Shown here piece after piece: positions 41,003 through 49,180 of a DNA stretch of 64,000 nt. The translations under genes and the position numbers were made by a program. Below the pieces are notes generated by a model. The model did not search any database, was not told where the DNA came from, and saw only the letters and a list, made by a program, of their open reading frames with translations. The first letter of the stretch is position 1. Every line of letters begins with the position of its first letter. Origin of the DNA: Trebonia sp050013875 (GTDB taxonomy: Bacteria; Actinomycetota; Actinomycetes; Streptosporangiales; Streptosporangiaceae); contig JBEKEK010000023.1 of assembly GCA_050013875.1 (NCBI GenBank), positions 1 through 64,000 of the forward strand, written 5' to 3'.

Positions 41003-41229
41003 GTAATGCCCCTTCCGCTGGCTGACATGACCGAATGCCTGGGCAGCCTCACCCGGGCCGGCCTGTGCGCGCCGGTCCGTGTAAGCGGGCGCAGGCAACT
41101 GCCGGCGGCGGTGCCAGCGCCCCAGGTACCTGGACCGCAGCCGGAGCGGCGTAGCGGCCGCCACGAGGCGCCAACAGCGGACGTCCTGCGCCAAGTCCTG
41201 CACGGCCTCAGGAACCTCAGTTAGCCGCG

Positions 41230-41481
41230 CTAGCGGCGCCGACGACGGACCGGGAGCCCCGTCTCCCCGTCGGGCGCGGGCACTTTGGCCGCCCGGACCG
41301 CCACCGCGTGCAGGGCGGCCACCAGCGCGGCGATCTGGGTTGGCTCCATGTCGTGGATATCGTGCGCGATCAGCAGGCCGTCGCTGGTGGCGGCGATGCT
41401 GCCGCGCACCCCGGGCACGTTCTTCCTGATCAGCTTTAGTTCCCGGCCGATCCGGTCGGCCGCGGCCGCGTTTCTACCCAT
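41230..41481 (-). CDS. roadblock/LC7 protein, C-terminally truncated (2)
   Basis: This 83-residue protein opens ELKLIRKNVPGVRGSIAATSDGLLIAHDIHDMEPTQIAALVAALHAVAVRA, the first half of a typical actinobacterial roadblock domain. Full-length relatives run to about 120-140 residues and end with a hydrophobic strand pair. Here the protein breaks into a Pro/Arg tail (GLPVRRRRR). The bases downstream do not resume the domain in another frame, so part has been deleted. It may be inactive. Confidence 0.7.
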   Translation of the reverse strand: MGRNAAAADRIGRELKLIRKNVPGVRGSIAATSDGLLIAHDIHDMEPTQIAALVAALHAVAVRAAKVPAPDGETGLPVRRRRR

Positions 41482-41564
41482 CAGTGCCTCCCGCGTCGGA
41501 TAGGGCGCGCATGAACGACATCACCTCGGCCAGCCGGCGCACCCGGCACGCCGTGTTATCTGGC

Positions 41565-41942
41565 TCATGAGATGAAGCTCGCGCAGAATTCCCGGATGGA
41601 GCGATGCGCCATCGCCAGATTCGTCCGCTGGCGGTCCGCTATGACGAGCAGCAGAATTTGCGGCTCCTGATCCAGCCCGACCGGGCGGACCAGGAAAAAG
41701 CTGTCGCTAAAGGTCACCATCACGTCCTCGAGGTTCTCCCCGGTCGCTAGTCTCCCGTTTAGCAGGGTGAGCACATTAATGACGTCCGCGGCACCCGCCG
41801 CCGCGGTCAACGGCGCGGGATTGTCCTGGTTCTCAAGCGACGCGAGCACCATGCCGGTAGATCCATCAATGAGACATGCGAGCCTGAAACCATCAATCGC
41901 CATGACCGGCGCCAGGAGTTCGTCGGCCGCAGGCAAGATCAT
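41565..41942 (-). CDS. roadblock/LC7-like small protein (3)
   Basis: The product is 125 residues from ATG 41942 with GGGGAG upstream; an in-frame ATG at 41981 would add 13 residues. DGFRLACLIDGSTGMVLASLENQ, then GENLEDVMVTFSDSFFLVRPV and ILLLVIADRQRTNLAMAHRSIREF match the layout of roadblock-like protein (1). The two look like paralogues flanking the truncated one. A 267-base gene-free stretch (41943-42209) with AT-rich bases near 42000-42120 lies upstream. Confidence 0.75.
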   Translation of the reverse strand: MILPAADELLAPVMAIDGFRLACLIDGSTGMVLASLENQDNPAPLTAAAGAADVINVLTLLNGRLATGENLEDVMVTFSDSFFLVRPVGLDQEPQILLLVIADRQRTNLAMAHRSIREFCASFIS

Positions 41943-42209
41943 GGGCAGTCTCCCCTTCCAATATCGCCGTATCGTAATCAACGGCCCACCGCCCGCGCAG
42001 GATATTCGAAAGATGCCTAACCCGATATGTCACCTATCGATGAAATGTCGAATTTGAGTGGAGTTTTGACGGCCGGGTTCGTCAGATACGTTACTTGCGG
42101 AAAAAGGCGAATACCAATATCAGATCGGAGAATGACGGCGATCGAGGCCGCGGGCGCCTCGGGCGGCCGGCCTTGCGGCGGCGCGGCTGTCGGCCGGTAG
42201 CGTGACCGG

Positions 42210-42803
42210 GTGAGCGATACCGCCCCAGCGTGGGCTTACGCGAAGCCAGAGATCCGGCCGCACGATGCCCGGCTCATCGAGTTGGCGGCGACCGAGAAAG
42301 ACCGGCTGACCGTTGTGCTGGCGCCCTGGCTGGTGGACGGGGTCGAGCACGTGGGATCCACCGCGGTGCCGCGGCTGGCCGCCAAGCCGGTCATCGACCT
42401 GATGGCGTCGGTGCGCGATCCCGATACGGTGGTCGAGGAGGCCGGCGAGTCACTCTGGGCTGACGGCTGGTGGTATGTCCCGCCGGAGCTGGACAGCGGG
42501 GCGTCGTGGCGGCGCTTCTTCGTCAAGCCGGACGAGTCCGGGCAGCACCGGTTTGCCCACCTGCACGTGATCGCGGCTGGTCATCACCGGTGGGCCGACC
42601 AGCTCGCGTTCCGCGACGCGCTCCGCCGCGACGATGAGCTGGCGGGGCGGTACGCGGACCTCAAGCGGCGGCTGGCGGCTGAGCACGCGGCCGACCGGGA
42701 GGCGTACACCGAGGCCAAGGGCGAGTTCGTCCGGGCCGTGCTCGGCCGCGACCCGCGTGACAGCCCCGAGTTAGGCCCAGCTCACGGCGCGACTGAAAAT
42801 TGA
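42210..42803 (+). CDS. GrpB/UPF0157-family nucleotidyltransferase-like protein
   Basis: This 197-residue protein starts with GTG. The family hallmark VEHVGSTAVPRLAAKPVIDLMASV (HxGSTA...KPxIDL) is complete, and FAHLHVIAAGHHRW and LAFRDALRRDDELAGRYADLKRRLA match the rest. GrpB proteins have a nucleotidyltransferase-like fold, but their reaction is not established. It stands alone, convergent with the HdeD-like gene with one base between stops. Confidence 0.9.
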   Translation: MSDTAPAWAYAKPEIRPHDARLIELAATEKDRLTVVLAPWLVDGVEHVGSTAVPRLAAKPVIDLMASVRDPDTVVEEAGESLWADGWWYVPPELDSGASWRRFFVKPDESGQHRFAHLHVIAAGHHRWADQLAFRDALRRDDELAGRYADLKRRLAAEHAADREAYTEAKGEFVRAVLGRDPRDSPELGPAHGATEN

Positions 42804-42804
42804 A

Positions 42805-43332
42805 TCAGGGTTGCCCGGCCTGCCGCAGGTGGCTGCCCATCAGGATTTGCGCGACTCCGTAGCTCAGGCTGAACAGGCCGAACAGCAAGGCCAGGGTAAC
42901 CGCGCCAAGGCCAGGCCGGGACAGCAGCACGATGCCGAACACGACGGACACGAGGCCGCCTATGAGGAACAGCGCCCGGGTGCCCGCGGTCTCGCCGTGC
43001 CGGAAGGTGGCGAAGATCTCGGCGAAGCCGCCGAAGAACGCCCAGAAGGCGACGATCAGCACGAGCACCAGCGCGGTGACCCCTGGCCAGGCCAGGGCGA
43101 TCAGCCCGGCGACGACGTCAAGCAGTCCAAGCAGCAGGTGACCGATCAACGGTCCCGCCGTACCGCTGCTGAACGCGCGCAAGGTCTGCAGCCCGGCATC
43201 GATGAACGCGTAGACCGCGAACAGGATGACCAGCGCGAGGATGGTCACACCCGGCCAGGCGATGGCGACAATCCCGATAATAATAGCGAGAATACCGATC
43301 ATGAACAGGTGATTCGACGTGGATTTAAACAT
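42805..43332 (-). CDS. HdeD-family (DUF308) membrane protein
   Basis: This 175-residue protein has six transmembrane helices arranged as three repeats of the HdeD pattern (IGIVAIAWPGVTILALVILFAVYAFIDAG, AGLIALAWPGVTALVLVLIVAFWAFFGG, FGIVLLSRPGLGAVTLALLFGLFSLSYG), each with a W/R-PG turn. Relatives are linked to acid and envelope stress. A hairpin (43460-43477) and a promoter-like gap separate it from the divergent toxin-antitoxin genes. Confidence 0.92.
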   Translation of the reverse strand: MFKSTSNHLFMIGILAIIIGIVAIAWPGVTILALVILFAVYAFIDAGLQTLRAFSSGTAGPLIGHLLLGLLDVVAGLIALAWPGVTALVLVLIVAFWAFFGGFAEIFATFRHGETAGTRALFLIGGLVSVVFGIVLLSRPGLGAVTLALLFGLFSLSYGVAQILMGSHLRQAGQP

Positions 43333-43525
43333 GACAAGTAGTCCCTTTGTTCACCTGATTTTTCCTGGGATATGGCAGCTGCGATAGAACGCGCTCGATC
43401 TGGGCAGCTCCATTTTCCGGCATGACACCGTATCTGTCGATGGGCACACGTACCATGTTCCGCCGCCCCAACGGCGGCGGCGCCCCGGCTGGTCTTCGCC
43501 AACCGTAGGAGACTTGGGGTGATAG

Positions 43526-43792
43526 GTGGAGGTGATGGGCACGGACTATCCCCTGCGTTGGGTGCGGCAGTCGCGGCGTTATCCGCTCTGGCGCGTTTCG
43601 CACGCCTACCACCCGCAGGCGGCTGTAAGGCTGATCTGCTGGTTTCCGCCAGGGGCTGGCACCGCGGTCGTCGCGCTGTTTGCCGCCGATAAGGCGAAGC
43701 TCGGCGATGTGTTCTACGACGGCGTGGCCGCCCGCGCAGATCCGATGATCGATCAGTGGAAACGCGAGACGGCCTACGTGGAGAAGCCATGA
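43526..43792 (+). CDS. RelE/HigB-like toxin candidate
   Basis: This 88-residue protein starts with GTG after GGGGT; ATG 43535 has too short a spacing. RYPLWRVSHAYHPQAAVRLICWFPPGAGTAVVALFAADKAKLGDVFYDGVAARADPMIDQW resembles the small RelE-fold/Gp49-like toxin family found next to XRE antitoxins. The N-terminal part is shorter than in most relatives. It overlaps the antitoxin start by 4 bases. Confidence 0.7.
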   Translation: MEVMGTDYPLRWVRQSRRYPLWRVSHAYHPQAAVRLICWFPPGAGTAVVALFAADKAKLGDVFYDGVAARADPMIDQWKRETAYVEKP

Positions 43793-44184
43793 ATGAGGAT
43801 GTCACTTCGCACGAGCCTGTCTTCGTGCGCGGGAACGAGCACCTGGACCGGCTGCTGTCCGATCCGCAGGTTGCCGCCAACGTAGCAGAGGCCAACGCAG
43901 GGGCAGAGGAGATGGACCGGGTTCACGCGATGAACCTGGCGATGATCCGGAAAGTGGCGCAGCTAACCCAGGTAGAGGTCGCCCGGAAGCTCGGAGTCGG
44001 CCAGGGGGCGGTGTCCCGGCTGGAGAGCCGCGGGGACATGCTGTTGTCCACCCTGTATGACTACCTGACCGCTACCGGTGCCGATGCCGCGAGCATCGTC
44101 GTCATCGTCCACGGCCGCAGGATCGAATTGGACCTCGGGCGGCTCCGCGACACCGATCCCGAGCAGCCGTCCGCCCGGCCTTAA
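43789..44184 (+). CDS. XRE-type antitoxin
   Basis: This 131-residue protein is coupled to the toxin gene by an ATGA overlap. The HTH lies near residues 60-90 (LTQVEVARKLGVGQGAVSRLESRGDMLLSTLYDYLTATGADA), typical of HigA-like antitoxins encoded after the toxin. The first 45 residues are acidic and probably bind the toxin. It should repress its own promoter. Confidence 0.82.
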   Translation: MNEDVTSHEPVFVRGNEHLDRLLSDPQVAANVAEANAGAEEMDRVHAMNLAMIRKVAQLTQVEVARKLGVGQGAVSRLESRGDMLLSTLYDYLTATGADAASIVVIVHGRRIELDLGRLRDTDPEQPSARP

Positions 44185-44488
44185 TCCCAGCAGGCTCAGT
44201 CTGAAGCACGCAAGTGACGATAGATCGGCCCGCGGCATCATCAAATCACCTAACCAAGCTTACGAAGAACGCGTGACCGTCCCCATCGGCGCACCCTCCC
44301 GGCTGGTCCACCGCCCCGCCCCGTCCCAGGCCGGGACCTGAGGCCTCCTGGACCCGGTGAGCGGCCGGGCCTAGGCCTGGCAACGGGTCGTCGCCGGCAC
44401 CGGGAATCGCGGCGCCACCGGGGATGTTGCATGTACACGAGACACGACATATCTTGATTGTTAACAGGACTTATGAAGGGTAAGTGAC
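44185..44488. other. Intergenic, no gene seen
   Basis: These 304 bases follow the antitoxin. A GC-rich middle carries imperfect stems (GGCCGGGCCTAGGCCTGGC near 44365). An AT-rich end (CATATCTTGATTGTTAACAGG near 44447) looks like the promoter of the next membrane-protein gene. No conserved RNA was recognised. Confidence 0.6.
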
Positions 44489-44785
44489 ATGACGGTCTGG
44501 CACACGGCCCGGAGCATGGGCTGGTCTACCAAAGCGGTGATCGCCGTCGGACTGCTCGCCATGCTGCTGGTGGCGGCGGTGCCGGTGGCGCTGCTCGTCG
44601 GCTTGTTCCTGATGGTGTTCGGACACGTGGTCGGCGGCCTCGCGCTGTTCGGCGGCTCGATCCTGCTGGCGATCGCGGGCGTGGCGATCGCCGGCCTGAG
44701 CGGCGTACAGCACGTGCGCAAGCTCGTCAGGCAGCAGAGCACCCGGATCGTGCAGCTTCGCCGGGGCGACTACAACTTCGACTAA
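44489..44785 (+). CDS. small two-helix membrane protein, unknown
   Basis: This 98-residue protein has two long hydrophobic segments (AVIAVGLLAMLLVAAVPVALLVGLFLMVFG and VVGGLALFGGSILLAIAGVAIAGLSGV) and a basic C-terminal tail (LVRQQSTRIVQLRRGDYNFD). No family is recognised. It has its own AT-rich promoter region. Confidence 0.65.
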   Translation: MTVWHTARSMGWSTKAVIAVGLLAMLLVAAVPVALLVGLFLMVFGHVVGGLALFGGSILLAIAGVAIAGLSGVQHVRKLVRQQSTRIVQLRRGDYNFD

Positions 44786-44909
44786 CAGCGCGGCTGCTCC
44801 CCCGCCAGAAGATCAAAATCAGTGGGCATAACGGACCGTGGCTTCGAGCCCACGGAAAACGATTAGTTTTCCGGCGGCCGACCCGGTCCGTTTCGCGTGC
44901 TGTGGGCCG

Positions 44910-45335
44910 TCAGGCGGTCACGTTGAGGGCGGCGATGACCTTGGTGGGACGCAACCGGACCACCAGCTCCCCCGGGACGGCGTTGCGCTTGCCGAAGTCC
45001 TCGGCACGGTCCGGCCCCATGTAGCGAGCGGCGATCGCGATCGCGGTGCGGAGCAACTCGCCGGGGTCTTCCGACAGCTCGGCGTTGCCTTGTACCTGGA
45101 CGAACCCGTACGGCGGGGCGTCCAGGTCCGCGCAGATCGTGGTCCGGGGGTCGCGGGCCAGCGACCTGCCCTTGGCGGTCTCCTTGCCGGTGTTGAAGAC
45201 GACACAGCCGTCCTCGACGATGAACCACACGGGCGTCACCAGCGGCCGTCCGTCCGCGCTGGTGAAGGCCAGCTTGCCGGTTCGCGTCCCCGCGGTGAGG
45301 AACGCGCTGACTGCCGGATCGGTAATCGAGGTCAT
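44910..45335 (-). CDS. PPOX-class F420-dependent oxidoreductase
   Basis: This 141-residue split-barrel protein fits the F420-binding PPOX branch: TRTGKLAFTSADGRPLVTPVWFIVEDGCVVFNTGKETAKGRSLARDPRTTICADLDAPPYGFVQVQGNAELSED. GELVVRLRPTKVIAALNV ends the barrel. F420H2-dependent reductases of this size act on various small molecules. The gene stands alone. Confidence 0.9.
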   Translation of the reverse strand: MTSITDPAVSAFLTAGTRTGKLAFTSADGRPLVTPVWFIVEDGCVVFNTGKETAKGRSLARDPRTTICADLDAPPYGFVQVQGNAELSEDPGELLRTAIAIAARYMGPDRAEDFGKRNAVPGELVVRLRPTKVIAALNVTA

Positions 45336-45464
45336 GCGATCACTCTAGTTAGCCTCGGAACCGAGCGGACCGGCGCCGGCCCTAGTAATCATTGCTGCTC
45401 GTAGGGGCATAGGGCGCTCGCCACGGGTCCTGAAGGGGCGCCGAGCACCCTTACTTGCTTGATG

Positions 45465-45481
45465 TATACACTCAGAGTATA
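45465..45481. promoter_or_regulatory. TATAC-N7-GTATA PadR operator
   Basis: This dyad lies within TGTATACACTCAGAGTATAT, 8 bases before the PadR ATG. It resembles the TGTATA-type dyads bound by PadR/LadR repressors. The operator probably overlaps the -10 region, so PadR would control itself and the ABC gene. Confidence 0.7.
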
Positions 45482-45489
45482 TTCGCGCC

Positions 45490-46017
45490 ATGAGCGTTCC
45501 GCTGACCCTGCTCGGGCTCCTTGAACGGGAGCCCAGCCACGGGTACGACCTCAAGCGCGACTACGACACGTTCTTCGGGCGGGGCAAGCAGCTGCCGTTC
45601 GGGCAGGTCTACGCGACGCTCGGGCGGCTCGCGAGGGACGGGCGGGTGATGCCGGGCGAGGCCGAGCCCGGCGACGGACCGGAGCGGAAGCGGTACGCGA
45701 TCACCGACCTCGGCCGGGCCGAGGTCGACGCGTGGCTGGGCGAACCGGTCGAGCCGGAGCCGCACCTGCAGACGGTGCTGTTCGCGAAGGTGACCCTCGC
45801 CCTGATGCTGGGCAAGCCGGCCGAGTCGTACCTGGACCGGCAGCGGGCGGCGCACCTCGTCCGGATGCGCGACCTGACCGAGCTCAAGCGGACCGGGCCG
45901 CTGGTCGACGTGATGCTGGCCGACCATGCCCTGTTCCACCTGGAAGCAGATCTTCGCTGGATTGACCTGACGTCAGCGCGGCTGACGGAACTAGCAGAGG
46001 CGGTAAGGAAGCCATGA
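45490..46017 (+). CDS. PadR-family regulator
   Basis: This 175-residue protein has a winged helix in the first 85 residues: PLTLLGLLEREPSHGYDLKRDYDTFFGRGKQLPFGQVYATLGRLARDGRV, then the ERKRYAITDLGRAEVDAWL wing. The C-terminal helices (LFAKVTLALMLGKPAESYLDRQ) dimerise it. Its stop overlaps the ATG of the ABC gene, a standard PadR-efflux pairing. Confidence 0.92.
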   Translation: MSVPLTLLGLLEREPSHGYDLKRDYDTFFGRGKQLPFGQVYATLGRLARDGRVMPGEAEPGDGPERKRYAITDLGRAEVDAWLGEPVEPEPHLQTVLFAKVTLALMLGKPAESYLDRQRAAHLVRMRDLTELKRTGPLVDVMLADHALFHLEADLRWIDLTSARLTELAEAVRKP

Positions 46018-48455
46018 ACACCCCCGCTGTCGTGGCCGGCCCGCTGACCGAGGCGCGCGGCATACACAAATCGTTCGGCCGGACGCCGGCGTTGCGCGGC
46101 GCTTCCATGACCGTCAGCCGGGGCGAGATCCTGGCGATCATGGGACCGAGCGGGTCGGGCAAGTCGACCCTGCTGCACTGCCTGGCCGGGATCTTCGCGC
46201 CCGACAGCGGCGAGGTCTGGTTCGACGGGAGTCGTCTTGACACCCTCGGCGAAGGGGCCAGGACCAGGCTGCGGCGGACCGCGTTCGGCTTCGTGTTCCA
46301 GTTCGGGCAGCTGGTGCCGGAACTCACCGCGGCGGACGCCCCGGTGCCACCGGGCATCTCGAAGCTGCCGGCCGCCGGGCAGTACTACGCATCGCCCGCG
46401 CTGGCCGCACTGCTGCGCACGGTCCCCGCCGACCAGCTCGGCGACCGGTTCCCCGGCACGATGATCGGGATGATCGGCGACGCGGGGCTGACCGGTCCCG
46501 GGCAGCTGGCCGTCTACATCGGATACACGCCGAAGGCAATGGCCGTCTCCACCGGATACACGCCGCCGAAGGCACTGAACGCGATCGGCGGCACGCGCTG
46601 GGTGACGTCGATCGCGACCGCGCCCGCGCGCGAGGCGTTCACCCCGTTCTTCCGGTACGCGTTCGGCGTGGGCGTGCTCGCCGTGCTGTTCCCGATGCTG
46701 GTGCTGATCGCCGCGGCGACCCGGCTGGCGGCGAGCCGGCGGGAGGAGCGGTTCGCGGCGCTCCGGCTGGTTGGCGGGACGCCGGCCGATATCGCGGCGA
46801 TCGCGACGGTGGAGTCGGTGGTGAGCTCGTTCTGCGGCGCGGTGCTCGGGATCGCGGTCTGGCTGCTGGTGCGGCCGCTGGTGGCCGGCCGGGCGCCAAT
46901 CGGGACGCGGTATTTCCCGTCCACCGTGACGCCTGCCGACTGGGAGTACGCCGCGATCGTGATCGGCGTGCCGCTGATCGCCATGGTCGCGGCGCTGATC
47001 TCGCTGCGCCGGGTGCGGATCTCGCCGCTCGGCGTGAGCCGGCGGGCGACGCCGGAGCCGCCGACGTTCTGGGGGCTGGCCCTGCTGGTGCTCGGGGTGG
47101 CGGTGTACGTCTACGGGCTGTCGAAGACCACGAAGCAGGGCATCAGCGCGGCCACCTACTTCGGTCTGCTGCTCACGATGGCCGGGCTGGTGATCGCCGG
47201 GCCGTGGTTCACCTGGGCCACGGCCCGGCTGTTCGGATCGGTATCGCGGGGCGCCGCACAGCTGCTGGCCTCCCGGCGGCTGGCCGACAACCCGCAGGCG
47301 GCGTTCCGCTCGGTAACCGGGCTGGTGCTCGCCGTCTTCCTCGGCACGATCGTGGGCACGCTGGTCCCGGCGGTGAACGCGACCGAGGCGACGCCGACCA
47401 ACAACTCGCTCAGCAACGTGCTGCTCGACCAGATCGGGATGTCCGGGCCCGCCGGGGCGGAGCTGCTGCGCGGACTCGGCGCGATCAGCGGCGCCACCGT
47501 CTACCCGTTCTACTCGGCGGTGACGGCGGGCGAGGCGGCGGCCGGCCCCGGCGGCGGGTCAGGCGGCACGACGGGGAACGGCGGAAAGGGCGGGAGCGGA
47601 GCGGGCGGAGGAAGCGGAGGGAGCGGAGGAAGCGGAGGAAGCGGAGGAAGCGGCAGCGTCCACCTCGCGCGGGGAAGCGGCGATCCCGGGCCACCCAAAG
47701 CCCTGATCGGCGGCCTTACGGTGGTGAGCTGCGCCGCCATGCGCGACCTGACCGTGCTTGGCCGGTGTGCGCCCGGCGTCGCGGCCGTCCAGACCTACGA
47801 CGGGTCCATGTTCGGCGACAACCCGATGTACGACACACAGCCGTTCGTCAATGCGTCCGACCCCGCGTACACCGGCAAGCTGGCCGGCTTGCCACTGCAG
47901 GCGGTGCTGGTCAAGGTGAACAGCCCGGTGACGCTTGAGCGGGTCCGCACGTATCTGGCCGTGAACGCGCCGCCGCAGGTCTCGGCCGGCCCGGGGTCGT
48001 CGCCGACGCCGCCGCGGACGTTCGGCGAGACGCTGGACATCCGCCTGCAGCGCGCGGCCATCCTGGAGAACCTGGTCTACGCGGCGGTCGCGCTCACCCT
48101 GATCGTGGCCGGCTGCAGCCTCGCGGTGGCGGTCGGCGGCGGCCTGGTCGATCGCAAGCGCCCGTTCACCCTGCTCCGGGTGAGCGGCACGGGAGTCAGC
48201 GTGCTGTCCGGTGTGGTCCTGATCGAGGCGGCGGTGCCGCTCGTGGCCGCCACGCTCATCGCCGCGGGAATCGCGTACGGGACGTCGGTCCTGGCGTTCG
48301 TCAGGCTCGCGCCGGCCGGCACCGCGATCCCGCAGCTTGGGCACGCCTACTTCGGCCTCATGGGGGCCGGGCTGGTGGTCGCCTTCGGCGTCATCGCGAT
48401 CACGCTGCCGCTGCTGCGGCGGATGACCATGCCGGGGAACGTCCGGTTCGAGTAG
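46014..48455 (+). CDS. chimeric ABC protein: half ATPase fused to FtsX-type permease
   Basis: The product is 813 residues. Residues 10-105 are the start of a MacB/LolD-type ATPase: Walker A GPSGSGKST at 44-52 and Q-loop FVFQFGQLVPELT at 95-105. Directly after that the sequence becomes the outer loop of an FtsX/MacB permease (about residue 108 on). The signature LSGGQ, Walker B and switch His are missing, and so is the permease's first membrane helix. The rest of the permease is present, with several hydrophobic clusters and a Gly/Ser-rich linker near 520-560. An in-frame deletion of roughly 200 codons or more most simply explains it. It probably cannot hydrolyse ATP. Confidence 0.8.
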   Translation: MNTPAVVAGPLTEARGIHKSFGRTPALRGASMTVSRGEILAIMGPSGSGKSTLLHCLAGIFAPDSGEVWFDGSRLDTLGEGARTRLRRTAFGFVFQFGQLVPELTAADAPVPPGISKLPAAGQYYASPALAALLRTVPADQLGDRFPGTMIGMIGDAGLTGPGQLAVYIGYTPKAMAVSTGYTPPKALNAIGGTRWVTSIATAPAREAFTPFFRYAFGVGVLAVLFPMLVLIAAATRLAASRREERFAALRLVGGTPADIAAIATVESVVSSFCGAVLGIAVWLLVRPLVAGRAPIGTRYFPSTVTPADWEYAAIVIGVPLIAMVAALISLRRVRISPLGVSRRATPEPPTFWGLALLVLGVAVYVYGLSKTTKQGISAATYFGLLLTMAGLVIAGPWFTWATARLFGSVSRGAAQLLASRRLADNPQAAFRSVTGLVLAVFLGTIVGTLVPAVNATEATPTNNSLSNVLLDQIGMSGPAGAELLRGLGAISGATVYPFYSAVTAGEAAAGPGGGSGGTTGNGGKGGSGAGGGSGGSGGSGGSGGSGSVHLARGSGDPGPPKALIGGLTVVSCAAMRDLTVLGRCAPGVAAVQTYDGSMFGDNPMYDTQPFVNASDPAYTGKLAGLPLQAVLVKVNSPVTLERVRTYLAVNAPPQVSAGPGSSPTPPRTFGETLDIRLQRAAILENLVYAAVALTLIVAGCSLAVAVGGGLVDRKRPFTLLRVSGTGVSVLSGVVLIEAAVPLVAATLIAAGIAYGTSVLAFVRLAPAGTAIPQLGHAYFGLMGAGLVVAFGVIAITLPLLRRMTMPGNVRFE

Positions 48456-48526
48456 GGAAACCGGCGGGTGGAGGCGAAGCCACGCGTGCGTTCTGGTTGA
48501 CCGGAGAATTTGACTTGGGTTTCCGG

Positions 48527-49180
48527 CTACCGGCCGGTCGCGCTGTTCAGGTGGGCGAGGACCGCCAGTACGCGGCGGTGCCCGATATCGGTGGGCGGCA
48601 GTCCCAGCTTCAGGAAAACGTTGCCGATGTGCTTGCTGACCGCTCGCTCGGTGATGACCAGGGTGGCGGCGATGGTGGTGTTGTCGCGGCCCTCGGCCAT
48701 CAGCGCGAGCACCTCGCGTTCGCGGGGGGTCAGTGAGTCAAGCGGCGTGCTGCGGCGGCGGGTGAGGAGCTCGGTCACCACCTCGGGGTCGAGCGCGGTG
48801 CCGCCCGCCGCGACCCGGTCGAGTGCGTCGAGGAACTCCTCCACCCGGCCGACGCGGTCCTTGAGCAGGTAGCCGATCCCGCTGGCGCCGCCGCCGAGCA
48901 GCTCGGCGGCGTAGGCCTCCTCGACGTACTGGGAGAGCACGAGCACCGGCAGCCCGGGGATCTGCTGGCGGGCGGCGAGCGCCGCCCGCAGGCCCTCGTC
49001 GCGGAAACCGGGCGGCATCCGCACGTCGAGCACGGCGATGTCAGGGCGGTGCGCGAGCAGGGCGGGCAGGATCTCCGGCTCGGCCACGGCGACGGCCACG
49101 ACCTCGTGCCCGGCCGAGGTGAGCAGCAGGACGAGGCCTTCCCGCAGCAGCGCGTTGTCCTCGGCGATTACCACGCGCAT
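48527..49180 (-). CDS. LuxR-type (NarL family) response regulator
   Basis: This 217-residue protein has a receiver domain (MRVVIAEDNALLREGLVLLLTSAGHEVVAVA) with acceptor Asp in PDIAVLDVRMPPGF and Lys in YLLKDRVG. The C-terminal HTH is SLTPREREVLALMAEGRDNTTIAATLVITERAVSKHIGNVFLKL. Its start overlaps the histidine-kinase stop by 13 bases. It probably acts at the palindrome in front of the MMPL gene. Confidence 0.94.
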   Translation of the reverse strand: MRVVIAEDNALLREGLVLLLTSAGHEVVAVAVAEPEILPALLAHRPDIAVLDVRMPPGFRDEGLRAALAARQQIPGLPVLVLSQYVEEAYAAELLGGGASGIGYLLKDRVGRVEEFLDALDRVAAGGTALDPEVVTELLTRRRSTPLDSLTPREREVLALMAEGRDNTTIAATLVITERAVSKHIGNVFLKLGLPPTDIGHRRVLAVLAHLNSATGR

